From Flavobacterium cheniae (GTDB taxonomy: Bacteria; Bacteroidota; Bacteroidia; Flavobacteriales; Flavobacteriaceae), in assembly GCF_004363695.1 (NCBI RefSeq), contig NZ_SNZC01000003.1, positions 62,001-126,000 of the forward strand: DNA of 64,000 nt, given 5' to 3'. Positions 45,769-54,577 of this stretch are shown here, piece by piece. Position numbers and translations under genes: made by a program. The stretch's first letter is position 1. Every line of letters begins with the position of its first letter. The notes under the pieces are model-generated. The model made no database searches, was not told where the DNA came from, and saw only the letters and a program-made list of their open reading frames with translations.

Positions 45769-46770
45769 TTGGTTAAATCGCAAGTGAAAATTTCTATCGT
45801 CATACCGTGTTACAATGTGGGTCAGTATCTTACTCGATGTATTGAAAGTGTACTGTCCCAAACGTATTCTCATTTGGAAGTCATTTTAATCGACGACGGC
45901 TCTACCGATTCTACTGCAACCATAAGCCAATCTTTTGTAGCGCTTGATGCCAGAGTTCAGTATTTTTATCAAGAAAATTCAGGAGTAAGTGTTGCTCGAA
46001 ATTTGGGTATTGAAAAAGCTTCGGGAACTAAAATAATGTTTTTAGATGCCGATGATTACATTACTTCAACAATGCTAGCTGATTTGGTTTTAGCTTTGCC
46101 TAATGATAACCAAAGACTACTTTCAATTTGTGGAATGTATCATGTTAAAAATGGAGTTACAACAAAAAATAGTGGTTTTTCTCGATTGGTAGCATTACAA
46201 AAGCCCCAAATTAACACGAACGAAATCCTAACCCTTTTTGAATATGAAAGCTTAAGTTCTCCTTGTTGTAAGCTGTATGATTTAGAATTATTACAACAAT
46301 ATCAAATCCGTTTTCATGCTTCGATTACCTATCAAGAAGATTTGATATTTAATTTAGACTATTTCAAACAGGTAGAAAGTGTAATTATCGTTCCAAGTTT
46401 TCACTACTATTATATTGAACATCCCACTTCGTCAAGTATAAAGTATCACAAACAATTGTTTGCTGCATTACCCATTATTTATGAACAGTTACAATCATAT
46501 CCCGATTTCAAAAATAGGGAAGATTATATCAAACGTTTTTTTCTTTTTCAAATTTTAAATAACTTAAATAATACGCATCATTCCGATAGTGATATGACTT
46601 TAAAGGAGCAATGTCAAAGCGTTCGACAAATTTTAAATTCTGATATTTATGCATTTTGTCAGTCGGCTTTAAAAACAAATTCGGTTCATTTTTTACTAAA
46701 GTTTTTGATTACCTTTAAATGTTATTCTGGAATTGTATTGTTTTACAAAAGCTATCGAATACTAAAATGA
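45769..46770 (+). CDS. Glycosyltransferase family 2 (non-ATG start)
   Basis: A protein of 333 aa with a GT-A fold: VKISIVIPCYNVGQYLTRCI at the start, LIDDGSTDSTA and the DxD site MFLDADDYIT (about residue 92). There is no ATG in the frame before residue 90, which is the DxD region. The candidate starts are TTG at 45769, directly after the stop of the deacetylase gene, or GTG at 45784. Reinitiation by coupling with the upstream gene is likely. It overlaps the next gene by four bases (ATGA). Donor and acceptor are unknown. Confidence 0.85.
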   Translation: MVKSQVKISIVIPCYNVGQYLTRCIESVLSQTYSHLEVILIDDGSTDSTATISQSFVALDARVQYFYQENSGVSVARNLGIEKASGTKIMFLDADDYITSTMLADLVLALPNDNQRLLSICGMYHVKNGVTTKNSGFSRLVALQKPQINTNEILTLFEYESLSSPCCKLYDLELLQQYQIRFHASITYQEDLIFNLDYFKQVESVIIVPSFHYYYIEHPTSSSIKYHKQLFAALPIIYEQLQSYPDFKNREDYIKRFFLFQILNNLNNTHHSDSDMTLKEQCQSVRQILNSDIYAFCQSALKTNSVHFLLKFLITFKCYSGIVLFYKSYRILK

Positions 46771-47903
46771 AAAAGAAACGAATTGTAATTCTTATGAGCG
46801 CATTAAATGGTGGTGGAGCAGAAAAAGTTCTCATCGATTATTTGCGTAATTTAAATTACTCCAAGTATGAAGTTACACTTTGTTTAGTCATTAATGAAGG
46901 TGTTTATCTCAAAGATGTTCCAAAAGAAGTTTCTTTGGGTTTTTTATATGCTAAATTCGCTCTTTTTCCTTACCGTTTGGAACATTGGTTGTCTAAGTTT
47001 TTGGGTTGGAATTATTTTCAGAAAAAACGTGTAGAAACGCTTTTTAAGAATCAAAAATTTGATGTTGTTATTTCGTTTATGGAAGGAATTCCGTTGAAGT
47101 TTCATAACTATTTTTTATCCAAAGCTCCTAAACATCTTTCATGGGTTCATACGGATTTATTTCACGATCATTATTCTTTAAGTTGTTTTAAAGATGCTGC
47201 TTCAGAACAAGCTTTGTATCAAAAAATGAATACAATTATTTTTGTTTCTGAGGAATCGAAAAAGCAATTTGAAAGGTTGTATGCTATTTCAAACAAAAAA
47301 GAAGTGATTTATAATATAATAGATAAAAAAAATATTTTGAGTCATTTGAATGAAATAATACCTGAAAAGCAAGAAGGTAAAATTAATATCGTTGCTGTTG
47401 GCCGATTAGAAGTACAAAAGCGTTTTGATCGATTAATTGATGTTGCAAAATTACTTAAAGAACATTCTTATTCTTTTCAAATTCAGATTATAGGAGAAGG
47501 AAGTTTGCGAGGTCAATTGGAACATCAAATAACAGAAAATAATGTTGCAGATTGCATTTCTTTGAAGGGCTTCGTTAAATCGCCTTATGCTTTAATGAAT
47601 GAAAGCGATATTGTGGTAGTTTCTTCAGAAACTGAAGGGTTTTCTTTAGTAGTTGCCGAAGCACTTTGTTTGGGCAAAGCGACTGTAAGTACAGCTACAG
47701 TAGGTCCGATGGAATTATTAGCCAATGGAAAATATGGAATCATTTGTGACCACAATGCTACTGCTTTGTTTGAATCTTTACAATCTTTAATTAATGATAG
47801 TGCTGAATTAGAAAAATACCAAAAACTAGCTTTAGAACGAAGTTTGATTTTTGATACCGAAAAGTCAATTGTTGCACTTGAAAATTGTATTGATAATGAA
47901 TAA
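46767..47903 (+). CDS. Glycosyltransferase family 4
   Basis: A protein of 378 aa with a GT-B fold. The N-terminal ILMSALNGGGAEKVLIDYLR is the acceptor side, and the C-terminal VVSSETEGFSLVVAEALCLGKAT carries the E-x7-E motif of retaining family 4 enzymes. KFRGQLEHQITENNVADCISLKGF-type spacing (IIGEGSLRGQLEH) is typical. I start at the ATG at 46767, which overlaps the previous stop as ATGA. The sugar is unknown. It overlaps the next gene by eight bases. Confidence 0.88.
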   Translation: MKKKRIVILMSALNGGGAEKVLIDYLRNLNYSKYEVTLCLVINEGVYLKDVPKEVSLGFLYAKFALFPYRLEHWLSKFLGWNYFQKKRVETLFKNQKFDVVISFMEGIPLKFHNYFLSKAPKHLSWVHTDLFHDHYSLSCFKDAASEQALYQKMNTIIFVSEESKKQFERLYAISNKKEVIYNIIDKKNILSHLNEIIPEKQEGKINIVAVGRLEVQKRFDRLIDVAKLLKEHSYSFQIQIIGEGSLRGQLEHQITENNVADCISLKGFVKSPYALMNESDIVVVSSETEGFSLVVAEALCLGKATVSTATVGPMELLANGKYGIICDHNATALFESLQSLINDSAELEKYQKLALERSLIFDTEKSIVALENCIDNE

Positions 47904-49056
47904 GAAAAAAATACTATTCATCATCAGCAACATGGAAAGTGGTGGCGTATCTAAAAGTATGAGCTCGCTATTAAATGTTATAGACACCAATCGATATGAT
48001 GTAAGTGTTTTTATAACCAACCCAACAGGTGTTTTTATGGAATTGATTCCCAATACCATCAAGGTAATCGAAGATAAAAAAACACAATATATTTTTTCAG
48101 GCTTTCCTGAAAATTTGAAGCTATTGTTGAAAAACGGCTATTTTTTCTCTTTTTTCATGAGAATTCTAGTAGCTTTTTTGATGAAAATTAACCGAGGAAT
48201 GGCAGGTTGGATTTTGTCACGAATGATTTTCAGAATACAAGAAGAGTTCGATTTAGCCGTCGATTTTAATGGACAACATCAATTGTACTATTTGGTTGAT
48301 TTTGTAAAAGCAAAAAAGAAAGTGAGTTTTTTTCATAGCGATTATACCCAATGGGATTATTATTATGCTATGGACAAGCGATATTATCCTGAAATGGATA
48401 AAATTTTTACAATATCGCCCACTTGTGTAGCTTCGTTACAAAAGTATTTTCCTCAAGTTCAAGATAGAATTGAATTGTTTGAAAATATTTCTTCACCCCA
48501 ACTCATCAATAGTTTGTCTGAAGCTTTTTCAGTAGAGTTGGCTGAAAATTCCATTGTAACAATAGGACATTTGTCCAAGAAAAAAGGTACCCCTCTTGCT
48601 TTAGAAGTGGCTCGTATTTTAAAAAGCGAGGGTTTTGTTTTTAAGTGGTATTTTATCGGTGAGAATAGTCAAGATCAAGATTATCAAGCTATCATAAAGC
48701 AATACGGAATTGAAAATGAAATTGTACTTTTAGGGTTGAAAGTAAATCCATATCCGTATGTGAAAGCAACAAAAGTTATAGCACATTTATCTGAGTTTGA
48801 AGGAAGGTCTATTGCACTTGATGAAGCAAAAATTTTGGATAAGCCAATCGTGGTTACTTCGTTTTCTACAGTATTAGATCAATTTCAACCGAATATTACT
48901 GCTACAATTTGTAACTTTGACGCTCAAGAAATTGCAACAGCAATAAAAGAATTGCTATTGAATCAAGAAGTAAGGAATCAGTATTCCTCAAATTTGAGAT
49001 TACACAAAGTGGATACCACAAATGAAATTCAAAAAATATATCATTTATTAGCGTAA
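47896..49056 (+). CDS. Glycosyltransferase, GT4-like
   Basis: A protein of 386 aa. It begins MNKKKILFIISNMESGGVSK, a GT-B start with a GG-S loop, and its C-terminal half has IGHLSKKKGTPLALEVARIL and SEFEGRSIALDEAKILDKPIVVT, a variant of the E-x7-E region. Compared with canonical GT4 proteins the nucleotide-binding region is degenerate, so the exact family is uncertain. The ATG at 47896 is preferred over one 45 nt upstream, which would overlap the previous gene more. Confidence 0.8.
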   Translation: MNKKKILFIISNMESGGVSKSMSSLLNVIDTNRYDVSVFITNPTGVFMELIPNTIKVIEDKKTQYIFSGFPENLKLLLKNGYFFSFFMRILVAFLMKINRGMAGWILSRMIFRIQEEFDLAVDFNGQHQLYYLVDFVKAKKKVSFFHSDYTQWDYYYAMDKRYYPEMDKIFTISPTCVASLQKYFPQVQDRIELFENISSPQLINSLSEAFSVELAENSIVTIGHLSKKKGTPLALEVARILKSEGFVFKWYFIGENSQDQDYQAIIKQYGIENEIVLLGLKVNPYPYVKATKVIAHLSEFEGRSIALDEAKILDKPIVVTSFSTVLDQFQPNITATICNFDAQEIATAIKELLLNQEVRNQYSSNLRLHKVDTTNEIQKIYHLLA

Positions 49057-49057
49057 T

Positions 49058-50140
49058 TTGGAAAGCTATACATCACATGATTGGTTATTATTTTGGGCTT
49101 ACGGAAGTTTTGCCTTAGTGTTTTTATATAGTCTTCGTATAGTGCTAAACAAGCAAATTGCTTTTAATACGGTTCCTCTTATCCCGTATCAATTCAATTA
49201 CTTCATTTTATTTTTTGGTGCTTTATTTTTTGCCAATGAACCCATAGAAATGTATTCAGACAAATGGAATTATCAAAATATTTTCAATTCCATTATCGAT
49301 AATAACACAACAAAGCTAATGAATACCGAAAGTGGATTTTATATCTACAACAAAATCATAGCTTTCTTCACGAATACTCCAGTTGTCTATTTTTTTATAA
49401 CTGCTTTGATATACCTATCTGGCTATTTATATTTTATCCATAAAACTTTTGCTCCATCTTATAGAAGCTTAGTTTTTGTTCTAATGATAGCTGCATTAGG
49501 GTTTTATGGGTATGGAACCAATACCATTAGACAAGGATTGGCATTATCCGTTTTCATGTTTTTCTTCATGGAAAAAAAAATAAGTTTGAAGTTAATCTTA
49601 GGTTCCTTGATTGCGATACTTCTTCATAAAAGTTTATTATTTGTTGTAGTGGTTAACTTTTTTGTAATTAAATACAATCGAAAAGATAATTTTATTTTTG
49701 TTTGGGTTCTCTTTTTAGTCTTGTCAATTTTATTGGGCGATACTTTTGTTAGTTTTTTTGGAGATTTTCTTATCGATTCAGACGCACGAATGAACAGTTA
49801 TTTGAATGATGAATTTGAAAGTTATGAATCAGGTTTTAAAATTAATTTCTTAGTTTATTCCATATTGCCTATTTTATTTGGTTGGTACATTAAAAGAAAA
49901 GGTTTTGAAGATTCTTTTTTCGATAAAATATTTTCATTGTATGTGCTATTAAATGCTTTTTGGCTTTTGGTTATTCGAGTGCCTTTTACAGATCGATTTG
50001 CTTATTTAAGTTGGTTTTTAATTCCTTTTATTTTTATATATCCTTTTTCTAAGAATAAATCACTTCCAAATCAAAATTTTTGGATAGCTGGTTTAATGTT
50101 GATTATAGCTTTTGTGAATTTATTAATATCAACCAAATGA
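49058..50140 (+). CDS. EpsG-family membrane protein, probable Wzy polymerase (TTG start)
   Basis: A protein of 360 aa with about ten transmembrane segments. EpsG features are visible: EMYSDKWNYQNIF, GFYIYNKIIA, the central GYGTNTIRQGLALSVFMFF and LLHKSLLFVVVV with a conserved histidine. EpsG proteins polymerise repeat units in the periplasm. There is no ATG between the preceding in-frame stop at 49049 and residue 60, so TTG at 49058 is the likely start, one base after the previous stop. It overlaps the following gene by four bases (ATGA). Confidence 0.85.
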   Translation: MESYTSHDWLLFWAYGSFALVFLYSLRIVLNKQIAFNTVPLIPYQFNYFILFFGALFFANEPIEMYSDKWNYQNIFNSIIDNNTTKLMNTESGFYIYNKIIAFFTNTPVVYFFITALIYLSGYLYFIHKTFAPSYRSLVFVLMIAALGFYGYGTNTIRQGLALSVFMFFFMEKKISLKLILGSLIAILLHKSLLFVVVVNFFVIKYNRKDNFIFVWVLFLVLSILLGDTFVSFFGDFLIDSDARMNSYLNDEFESYESGFKINFLVYSILPILFGWYIKRKGFEDSFFDKIFSLYVLLNAFWLLVIRVPFTDRFAYLSWFLIPFIFIYPFSKNKSLPNQNFWIAGLMLIIAFVNLLISTK

Positions 50141-51006
50141 TAACGATTTTCACTCCTACATACAATCGAGCTCATTTGTTAGAGCGACTTTATAAAAGTT
50201 TATGTCAACAAACTCAAACAGATTTTGAATGGGTAATTGTAGATGATGGTAGTGTTGATCATACGGAAAAATTAATAGAAAGTTTTCAGCTAGAAAATCA
50301 AATTCAAATTCAGTTCTTCAAACAAGAAAATAGCGGAAAACACACAGCTATTAACAATGGAGTGGCTATGGCTAAAGGAGAATTGTTTTTTATTGTAGAC
50401 AGCGATGATTTTTTGCCCGAGCAAGCTATTGAAAACGTATATTTCTATCTTGATAAAATAAAAACGTTGCCAACAGTTGCTGGTGTTGCGGGTAGACGTA
50501 TGTATGCGGATTTTTCAATTGTTGGAAATCAAGGTTTTGAGGAAATGATTAGTAATTCTATCGATATACGTTACAAGCACAATATTACGGGAGATTTGGT
50601 AGAAGTTTTTAAAACCGCAATATTAAAATCCTATCCATTTCCAGAAATTAAAGGAGAAAAGTTTTGTCCAGAAGCACTAGTTTGGAATCGAATAGCTCAA
50701 AATTATGATTTGCTTTTTTTTAATAAAGGAATTTATATAACCGAATATTTAGAAGGCGGTTTAACTTCTTCTATTGTGAAAATAAGAAGGCAGTCTCCTC
50801 AATTAAGCACACTTCATTATGCTGAATTGGAACGTCTTGCTATTCCTTTTCTTCAAAAGTTAAAGGCTAATGTCAATTTTTGGCGCTTTTCATTTAATTC
50901 AGCTGCATCTTTTTGGTCGCTATTCAAAAGAGTTTCTTTTATTAATTCTATCATTGGACTTCCTTTTGGATTTCTAATGTATGTAAATGATGGTAGGAAA
51001 TTATGA
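50137..51006 (+). CDS. Glycosyltransferase family 2
   Basis: A protein of 289 aa with GT-A motifs: MITIFTPTYNRAHLLERLYK, VIVDDGSVDHTEKLIES and the DxD region IVDSDDFLPEQ (about residue 88). It starts at the ATG in the ATGA overlap with the polymerase gene; a longer frame would overlap that gene by 61 nt. The C-terminal third has SSAASFWSLFKR-type aromatic residues but no membrane anchor. It is one of six glycosyltransferases in the cluster, suggesting a repeat unit of several sugars. Confidence 0.88.
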   Translation: MITIFTPTYNRAHLLERLYKSLCQQTQTDFEWVIVDDGSVDHTEKLIESFQLENQIQIQFFKQENSGKHTAINNGVAMAKGELFFIVDSDDFLPEQAIENVYFYLDKIKTLPTVAGVAGRRMYADFSIVGNQGFEEMISNSIDIRYKHNITGDLVEVFKTAILKSYPFPEIKGEKFCPEALVWNRIAQNYDLLFFNKGIYITEYLEGGLTSSIVKIRRQSPQLSTLHYAELERLAIPFLQKLKANVNFWRFSFNSAASFWSLFKRVSFINSIIGLPFGFLMYVNDGRKL

Positions 51007-52118
51007 GAGTTTTGCAAATCATCAATTCATTAGGAACAGGCGGAGCAGAAAAACTATTGCTTGACACGATTCCTTTGTATCGTGCTCAAGGCATTGAAAT
51101 GGATATTTTGTTACTTTGGGACAATGATACTATGTTTACTCGCGAACTTCAAAAAATGAATTGCTGTAAAATTCACATCATTAAGAAATCCAATCGTATT
51201 CAAGATATTTACAATCCGTTTGCTATTTTTAAGATAGCTAAACTTTTGAAACAATATGATTTGGCTCATGTTCATTTATTTCCGGCTCAATATTACGTTG
51301 TTTTTGCTAATTTATGGAATGGCAGAAAAACCAAACTTGTGTTTACTGAACACAGTACATATAACAAGCGAATGGCTACTCCAATACTCAATATCTTAGA
51401 TAGGTTAACTTATTGCTTTTATGATAAAATAGTTTCCATTTCAAAAGATGTTTCATTAGCATTAGAGAAGCATATTCCAACACAAAAACAAAAAATTATA
51501 TTGATTGAAAACGGAGTGAATCTTGAAAAGATTGAAAATGCTAGTCTAATTTCAAAAAATGAAATTCATCCCAATTTATCCGATACCGATTTTGTTTTAT
51601 GCCAAGTTTCGGCTTTTAGAGCTGGTAAAGATCAATTGACATTGATAAAATCATTACAATATTTAGAAGAAAAATTTAAAATTGTTTTGATAGGAGATGG
51701 AAGTGAAAGCGAGAAAGAAAAAATTATCGAATGTATAAAGCATTTAAAATTAGAAGACAGAGTTTTTTTATTAGGGATAAAAAGTAATATTTACAGTATT
51801 ATAAAAAGTGTAGATATCAATATATTATCTTCGAAATTTGAAGGATTGTCTATTTCTTCAATTGAAGGTATGGCTTCTGGCAAACCTTTTATAGCTTCAA
51901 ATGCTCCAGGTTTAGCTGAAATGGTGAAAGGATATGGCGTTTTATTTGAAATAGGTAATCAAAAAGAATTAGCACAACACATTGTAGATTTGTCTATTGA
52001 TTCGTCTTATTACCAATCGGTTGTTCTTAGTTGTAAGCTTCGAGCGGCTGAATTTGATAGCGCTAAAATGGTAGCGCAACATATTCAATTATATATAGAA
52101 ACATATGGCAGCAAATAA
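51003..52118 (+). CDS. Glycosyltransferase family 4
   Basis: A protein of 371 aa with the GT4 N-terminus MRVLQIINSLGTGGAEKLLL and the C-terminal sugar-nucleotide region SSKFEGLSISSIEGMASGKPFI, with the E-x7-E spacing. LVFTEHSTYNKR lies in the acceptor domain. It overlaps the previous gene by four bases (ATGA) and the next by fourteen, so it is part of one tightly coupled run. Confidence 0.9.
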   Translation: MRVLQIINSLGTGGAEKLLLDTIPLYRAQGIEMDILLLWDNDTMFTRELQKMNCCKIHIIKKSNRIQDIYNPFAIFKIAKLLKQYDLAHVHLFPAQYYVVFANLWNGRKTKLVFTEHSTYNKRMATPILNILDRLTYCFYDKIVSISKDVSLALEKHIPTQKQKIILIENGVNLEKIENASLISKNEIHPNLSDTDFVLCQVSAFRAGKDQLTLIKSLQYLEEKFKIVLIGDGSESEKEKIIECIKHLKLEDRVFLLGIKSNIYSIIKSVDINILSSKFEGLSISSIEGMASGKPFIASNAPGLAEMVKGYGVLFEIGNQKELAQHIVDLSIDSSYYQSVVLSCKLRAAEFDSAKMVAQHIQLYIETYGSK

Positions 52119-53253
52119 AATAATTAGAACCGCAACCGTTGCCATGTCTTTGAATATTTTATTAAAAGGACAGCTGCGTTATTTGAATCAGTTTTTTGAT
52201 GTTCTTGCTGTTTCGGGTTATGATGCCGATTTAGAAACGGTTAAAAACAGAGAAGGGGTTTCAATTGTTTCAGTTACCATGAAACGTTCTATTGCCCCTT
52301 TTCAAGATTTGATTTCTCTGTATAGATTGTATAAATTGTTCAAAAAAGAGCGACCAACAATCGTACATTCCATTACACCAAAGGCAGGATTATTATCTAT
52401 GGTTGCTGCTAAATATGCTAATGTGCCTGTAAGGATTCATACGTTCACAGGTTTAGTTTTTCCTGCTAAAAAAGGACTTTTTCAAAAATTATTAATTCTA
52501 ATGGACAAAGTGTTGTGCTGGCACGCTACTCATATTATTCCAGAAGGAGCTGGAGTGAAACAGGATTTGTTAGATTATAAGATTACAAAAAAACCGCTAG
52601 AAGTGATTGCAAATGGCAATGTAAATGGTATCGATACGACTTTTTTTAATTCTAATACAATTTCAGAGCAACAGCAACAAAACTTAAGAAATGAATTGGG
52701 AATTGATTCTTCTGATTTTGTTTTTGTTTTTATTGGTCGATTAGTTGCAGATAAAGGAATTAATGAATTAGTTCGAGCTTTTCTTTCACTAGAAATACCA
52801 AATTGTAAACTTCTTTTAGTTGGACCGTATGAAACGGAAGATCCGTTACAGCCCAAAACCTTAAAAGCAATTCAGCAAAATGATTCTATTCTGTCTGTTG
52901 GGTTTCAACATGACGTTCGCCCTTACTTAGTGATAAGCGATTGTCTGGTTTTTCCTAGTTACCGTGAAGGTTTTCCAAATGTTGTGATGCAAGCTGGAGC
53001 CATGGGTTTGCCTAGTATTGTAACCGATATTAATGGAAGTAATGAAATCATTATAGAAGGATTTAACGGTACTATTGTGCCCAGTAAGAATGTAACTGCT
53101 TTGTTGCGTGCTATGATTCGTATAAAAGAGGATGAAACTTGGAGAAACCAATTGCAATCAAACGCCAGGTCTTCAATTATCTCTCGATATGAACAAGAGT
53201 TAGTTTGGGAAGCACTTTTGATAAAATACAAGGAATTTTTAAAAGTACAATAA
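52105..53253 (+). CDS. Glycosyltransferase family 4 (PglA/CapM-like position)
   Basis: A protein of 382 aa. The N-terminal half has VHSITPKAGLLSMVAAKYA and RIHTFTGLVFPAKKG, features of enzymes that act next to the lipid-linked first sugar, and the C-terminal half has PSYREGFPNVVMQAGAMGLPSIV with the E-x7 pattern. Because it precedes the initiating sugar-phosphate transferase gene (53362), it probably adds the second sugar. That is inferred from position. The 108-nt gap behind it ends the long coupled run. Confidence 0.86.
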   Translation: MAANKIIRTATVAMSLNILLKGQLRYLNQFFDVLAVSGYDADLETVKNREGVSIVSVTMKRSIAPFQDLISLYRLYKLFKKERPTIVHSITPKAGLLSMVAAKYANVPVRIHTFTGLVFPAKKGLFQKLLILMDKVLCWHATHIIPEGAGVKQDLLDYKITKKPLEVIANGNVNGIDTTFFNSNTISEQQQQNLRNELGIDSSDFVFVFIGRLVADKGINELVRAFLSLEIPNCKLLLVGPYETEDPLQPKTLKAIQQNDSILSVGFQHDVRPYLVISDCLVFPSYREGFPNVVMQAGAMGLPSIVTDINGSNEIIIEGFNGTIVPSKNVTALLRAMIRIKEDETWRNQLQSNARSSIISRYEQELVWEALLIKYKEFLKVQ

Positions 53254-53361
53254 TATTATTACCTTATTAAAAATTTACTTCTATATATTGTATAAGGCAA
53301 TCGTCGTTTTACCATTTTTTTTCAATATTTTTACCGTCTCAAATTAGCAAACAAACCTGTA

Positions 53362-54570
53362 ATGTACAGCACTTTTTTTAAGCCTTTATTAGATTTTATT
53401 TCGGCCTTATTGGGTTTGCTTTTGTTTAGTCCTATTTTTGTATTTATCACTATTGCGCTTTTTTTTGCTAATCATGGGAAACCCTTTTTTCTTCAAAGAC
53501 GACCTGGAAAAAATGGAGCAATTTTTACTATCATCAAGTTTAAAACAATGAATGATAAGAAAGATAAAAAAGGCAATTTGTTGTCTGATGCTGAACGATT
53601 AACGGCTATTGGAAAATTTGTCAGAAAAACATCTTTAGATGAAATTCCACAGTTGTTCAATGTTTTGAAAGGGGATATGAGTTTAGTAGGGCCAAGACCT
53701 TTATTAACACAATACATGCATTTGTATTCGCCCTATCAAAATCGGCGTCACGAAGTAAAACCAGGAATAACGGGTTGGGCACAAGTAAACGGAAGAAATG
53801 CAATTGATTGGGAAACCAAGTTTGAATTGGATGTGTTTTATGTTGAAAACATTTCTTTTACCTTAGATGTGAAAATCTTGCTAAAAACGGTAAAAAAGAT
53901 TGTAATCAAAGAAGGGATAAATGCTCAAAATTCAGCTACGATAGAACCATTCAGCGGAACAACTTCTGTTTATGTTTTTGGAGCAGGCGGTCATGGAAAA
54001 GTAGTTTTGGATGTGCTTTTATCGGAAAATAAATATGTTGTCAAAGGAATTTTAGATGATGGGCCAAAATCAGATGCTTTGTTTGGAATTCCCGTCAAGA
54101 AAAATTTTAATCGACAAAAGCTGCAGGCTCGAAATTGTATTGTTGCCATTGGAGATAATGCAATACGAAAAAAAATAGTTACAACTTTAGATACTAATTT
54201 TATTATGACCATTCATCCCAATGCTATTGTGTCCAAGTTTGCCAAGATTGGACCTGGAACTCAAATTATGGCTACAGCAGTTATAAATGCAGAAGCTGTA
54301 ATTGGAAATCATTGTATTATCAATACAGGCGCTATTGTAGAGCACGATTGTAGGTTAGAAAATTATGTGCATGTGGCTCCAAATGCTTGTTTGGGTGGAA
54401 ATGTTACGGTTGGCGAAAAAACGTTAATTGGTATAGGTGCTACTGTTATACCTAATATCACCATAGGAAAGAATGTTACTGTTGGGGCAGGTTCTGTAGT
54501 GTTGCAAGATATTCCAGATAATGCAGTTGTAGTTGGGACTCCAGCAAAAATTATTAAATATCAAGATTAG
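53362..54570 (+). CDS. PglC-PglD fusion: initiating phosphoglycosyl transferase plus UDP-sugar N-acetyltransferase
   Basis: A protein of 402 aa with two domains. Residues 1-195 are a small monotopic phosphoglycosyl transferase: a membrane hairpin (FISALLGLLLFSPIFVFITI), RPGKNGAIFTIIKFKTM, the catalytic Asp-Glu in RKTSLDEIPQLFNVL (about residues 93-94) and LVGPRPLL. Residues about 200-402 are a PglD-like acetyltransferase: YVFGAGGHGKVVLDVL, hexapeptide repeats, the catalytic histidine in IVEHDC (about 327) and VVGTPAKI. Together they acetylate UDP-4-amino sugar and transfer the phosphosugar to undecaprenyl phosphate. The same fusion is known as Neisseria PglB; Campylobacter has separate genes. 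Confidence 0.92.
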   Translation: MYSTFFKPLLDFISALLGLLLFSPIFVFITIALFFANHGKPFFLQRRPGKNGAIFTIIKFKTMNDKKDKKGNLLSDAERLTAIGKFVRKTSLDEIPQLFNVLKGDMSLVGPRPLLTQYMHLYSPYQNRRHEVKPGITGWAQVNGRNAIDWETKFELDVFYVENISFTLDVKILLKTVKKIVIKEGINAQNSATIEPFSGTTSVYVFGAGGHGKVVLDVLLSENKYVVKGILDDGPKSDALFGIPVKKNFNRQKLQARNCIVAIGDNAIRKKIVTTLDTNFIMTIHPNAIVSKFAKIGPGTQIMATAVINAEAVIGNHCIINTGAIVEHDCRLENYVHVAPNACLGGNVTVGEKTLIGIGATVIPNITIGKNVTVGAGSVVLQDIPDNAVVVGTPAKIIKYQD

Positions 54571-54577
54571 AACTAAA

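Noticed and set aside
53254..53361. Possible promoter in the gap before the PglC-PglD gene
   Set aside because: TATTTTTA (53326-53333) has a mismatch to TAnnTTTG and no -33 partner; a CCTTAT/ATAAGG repeat there is weak. Continued transcription from upstream is as likely.
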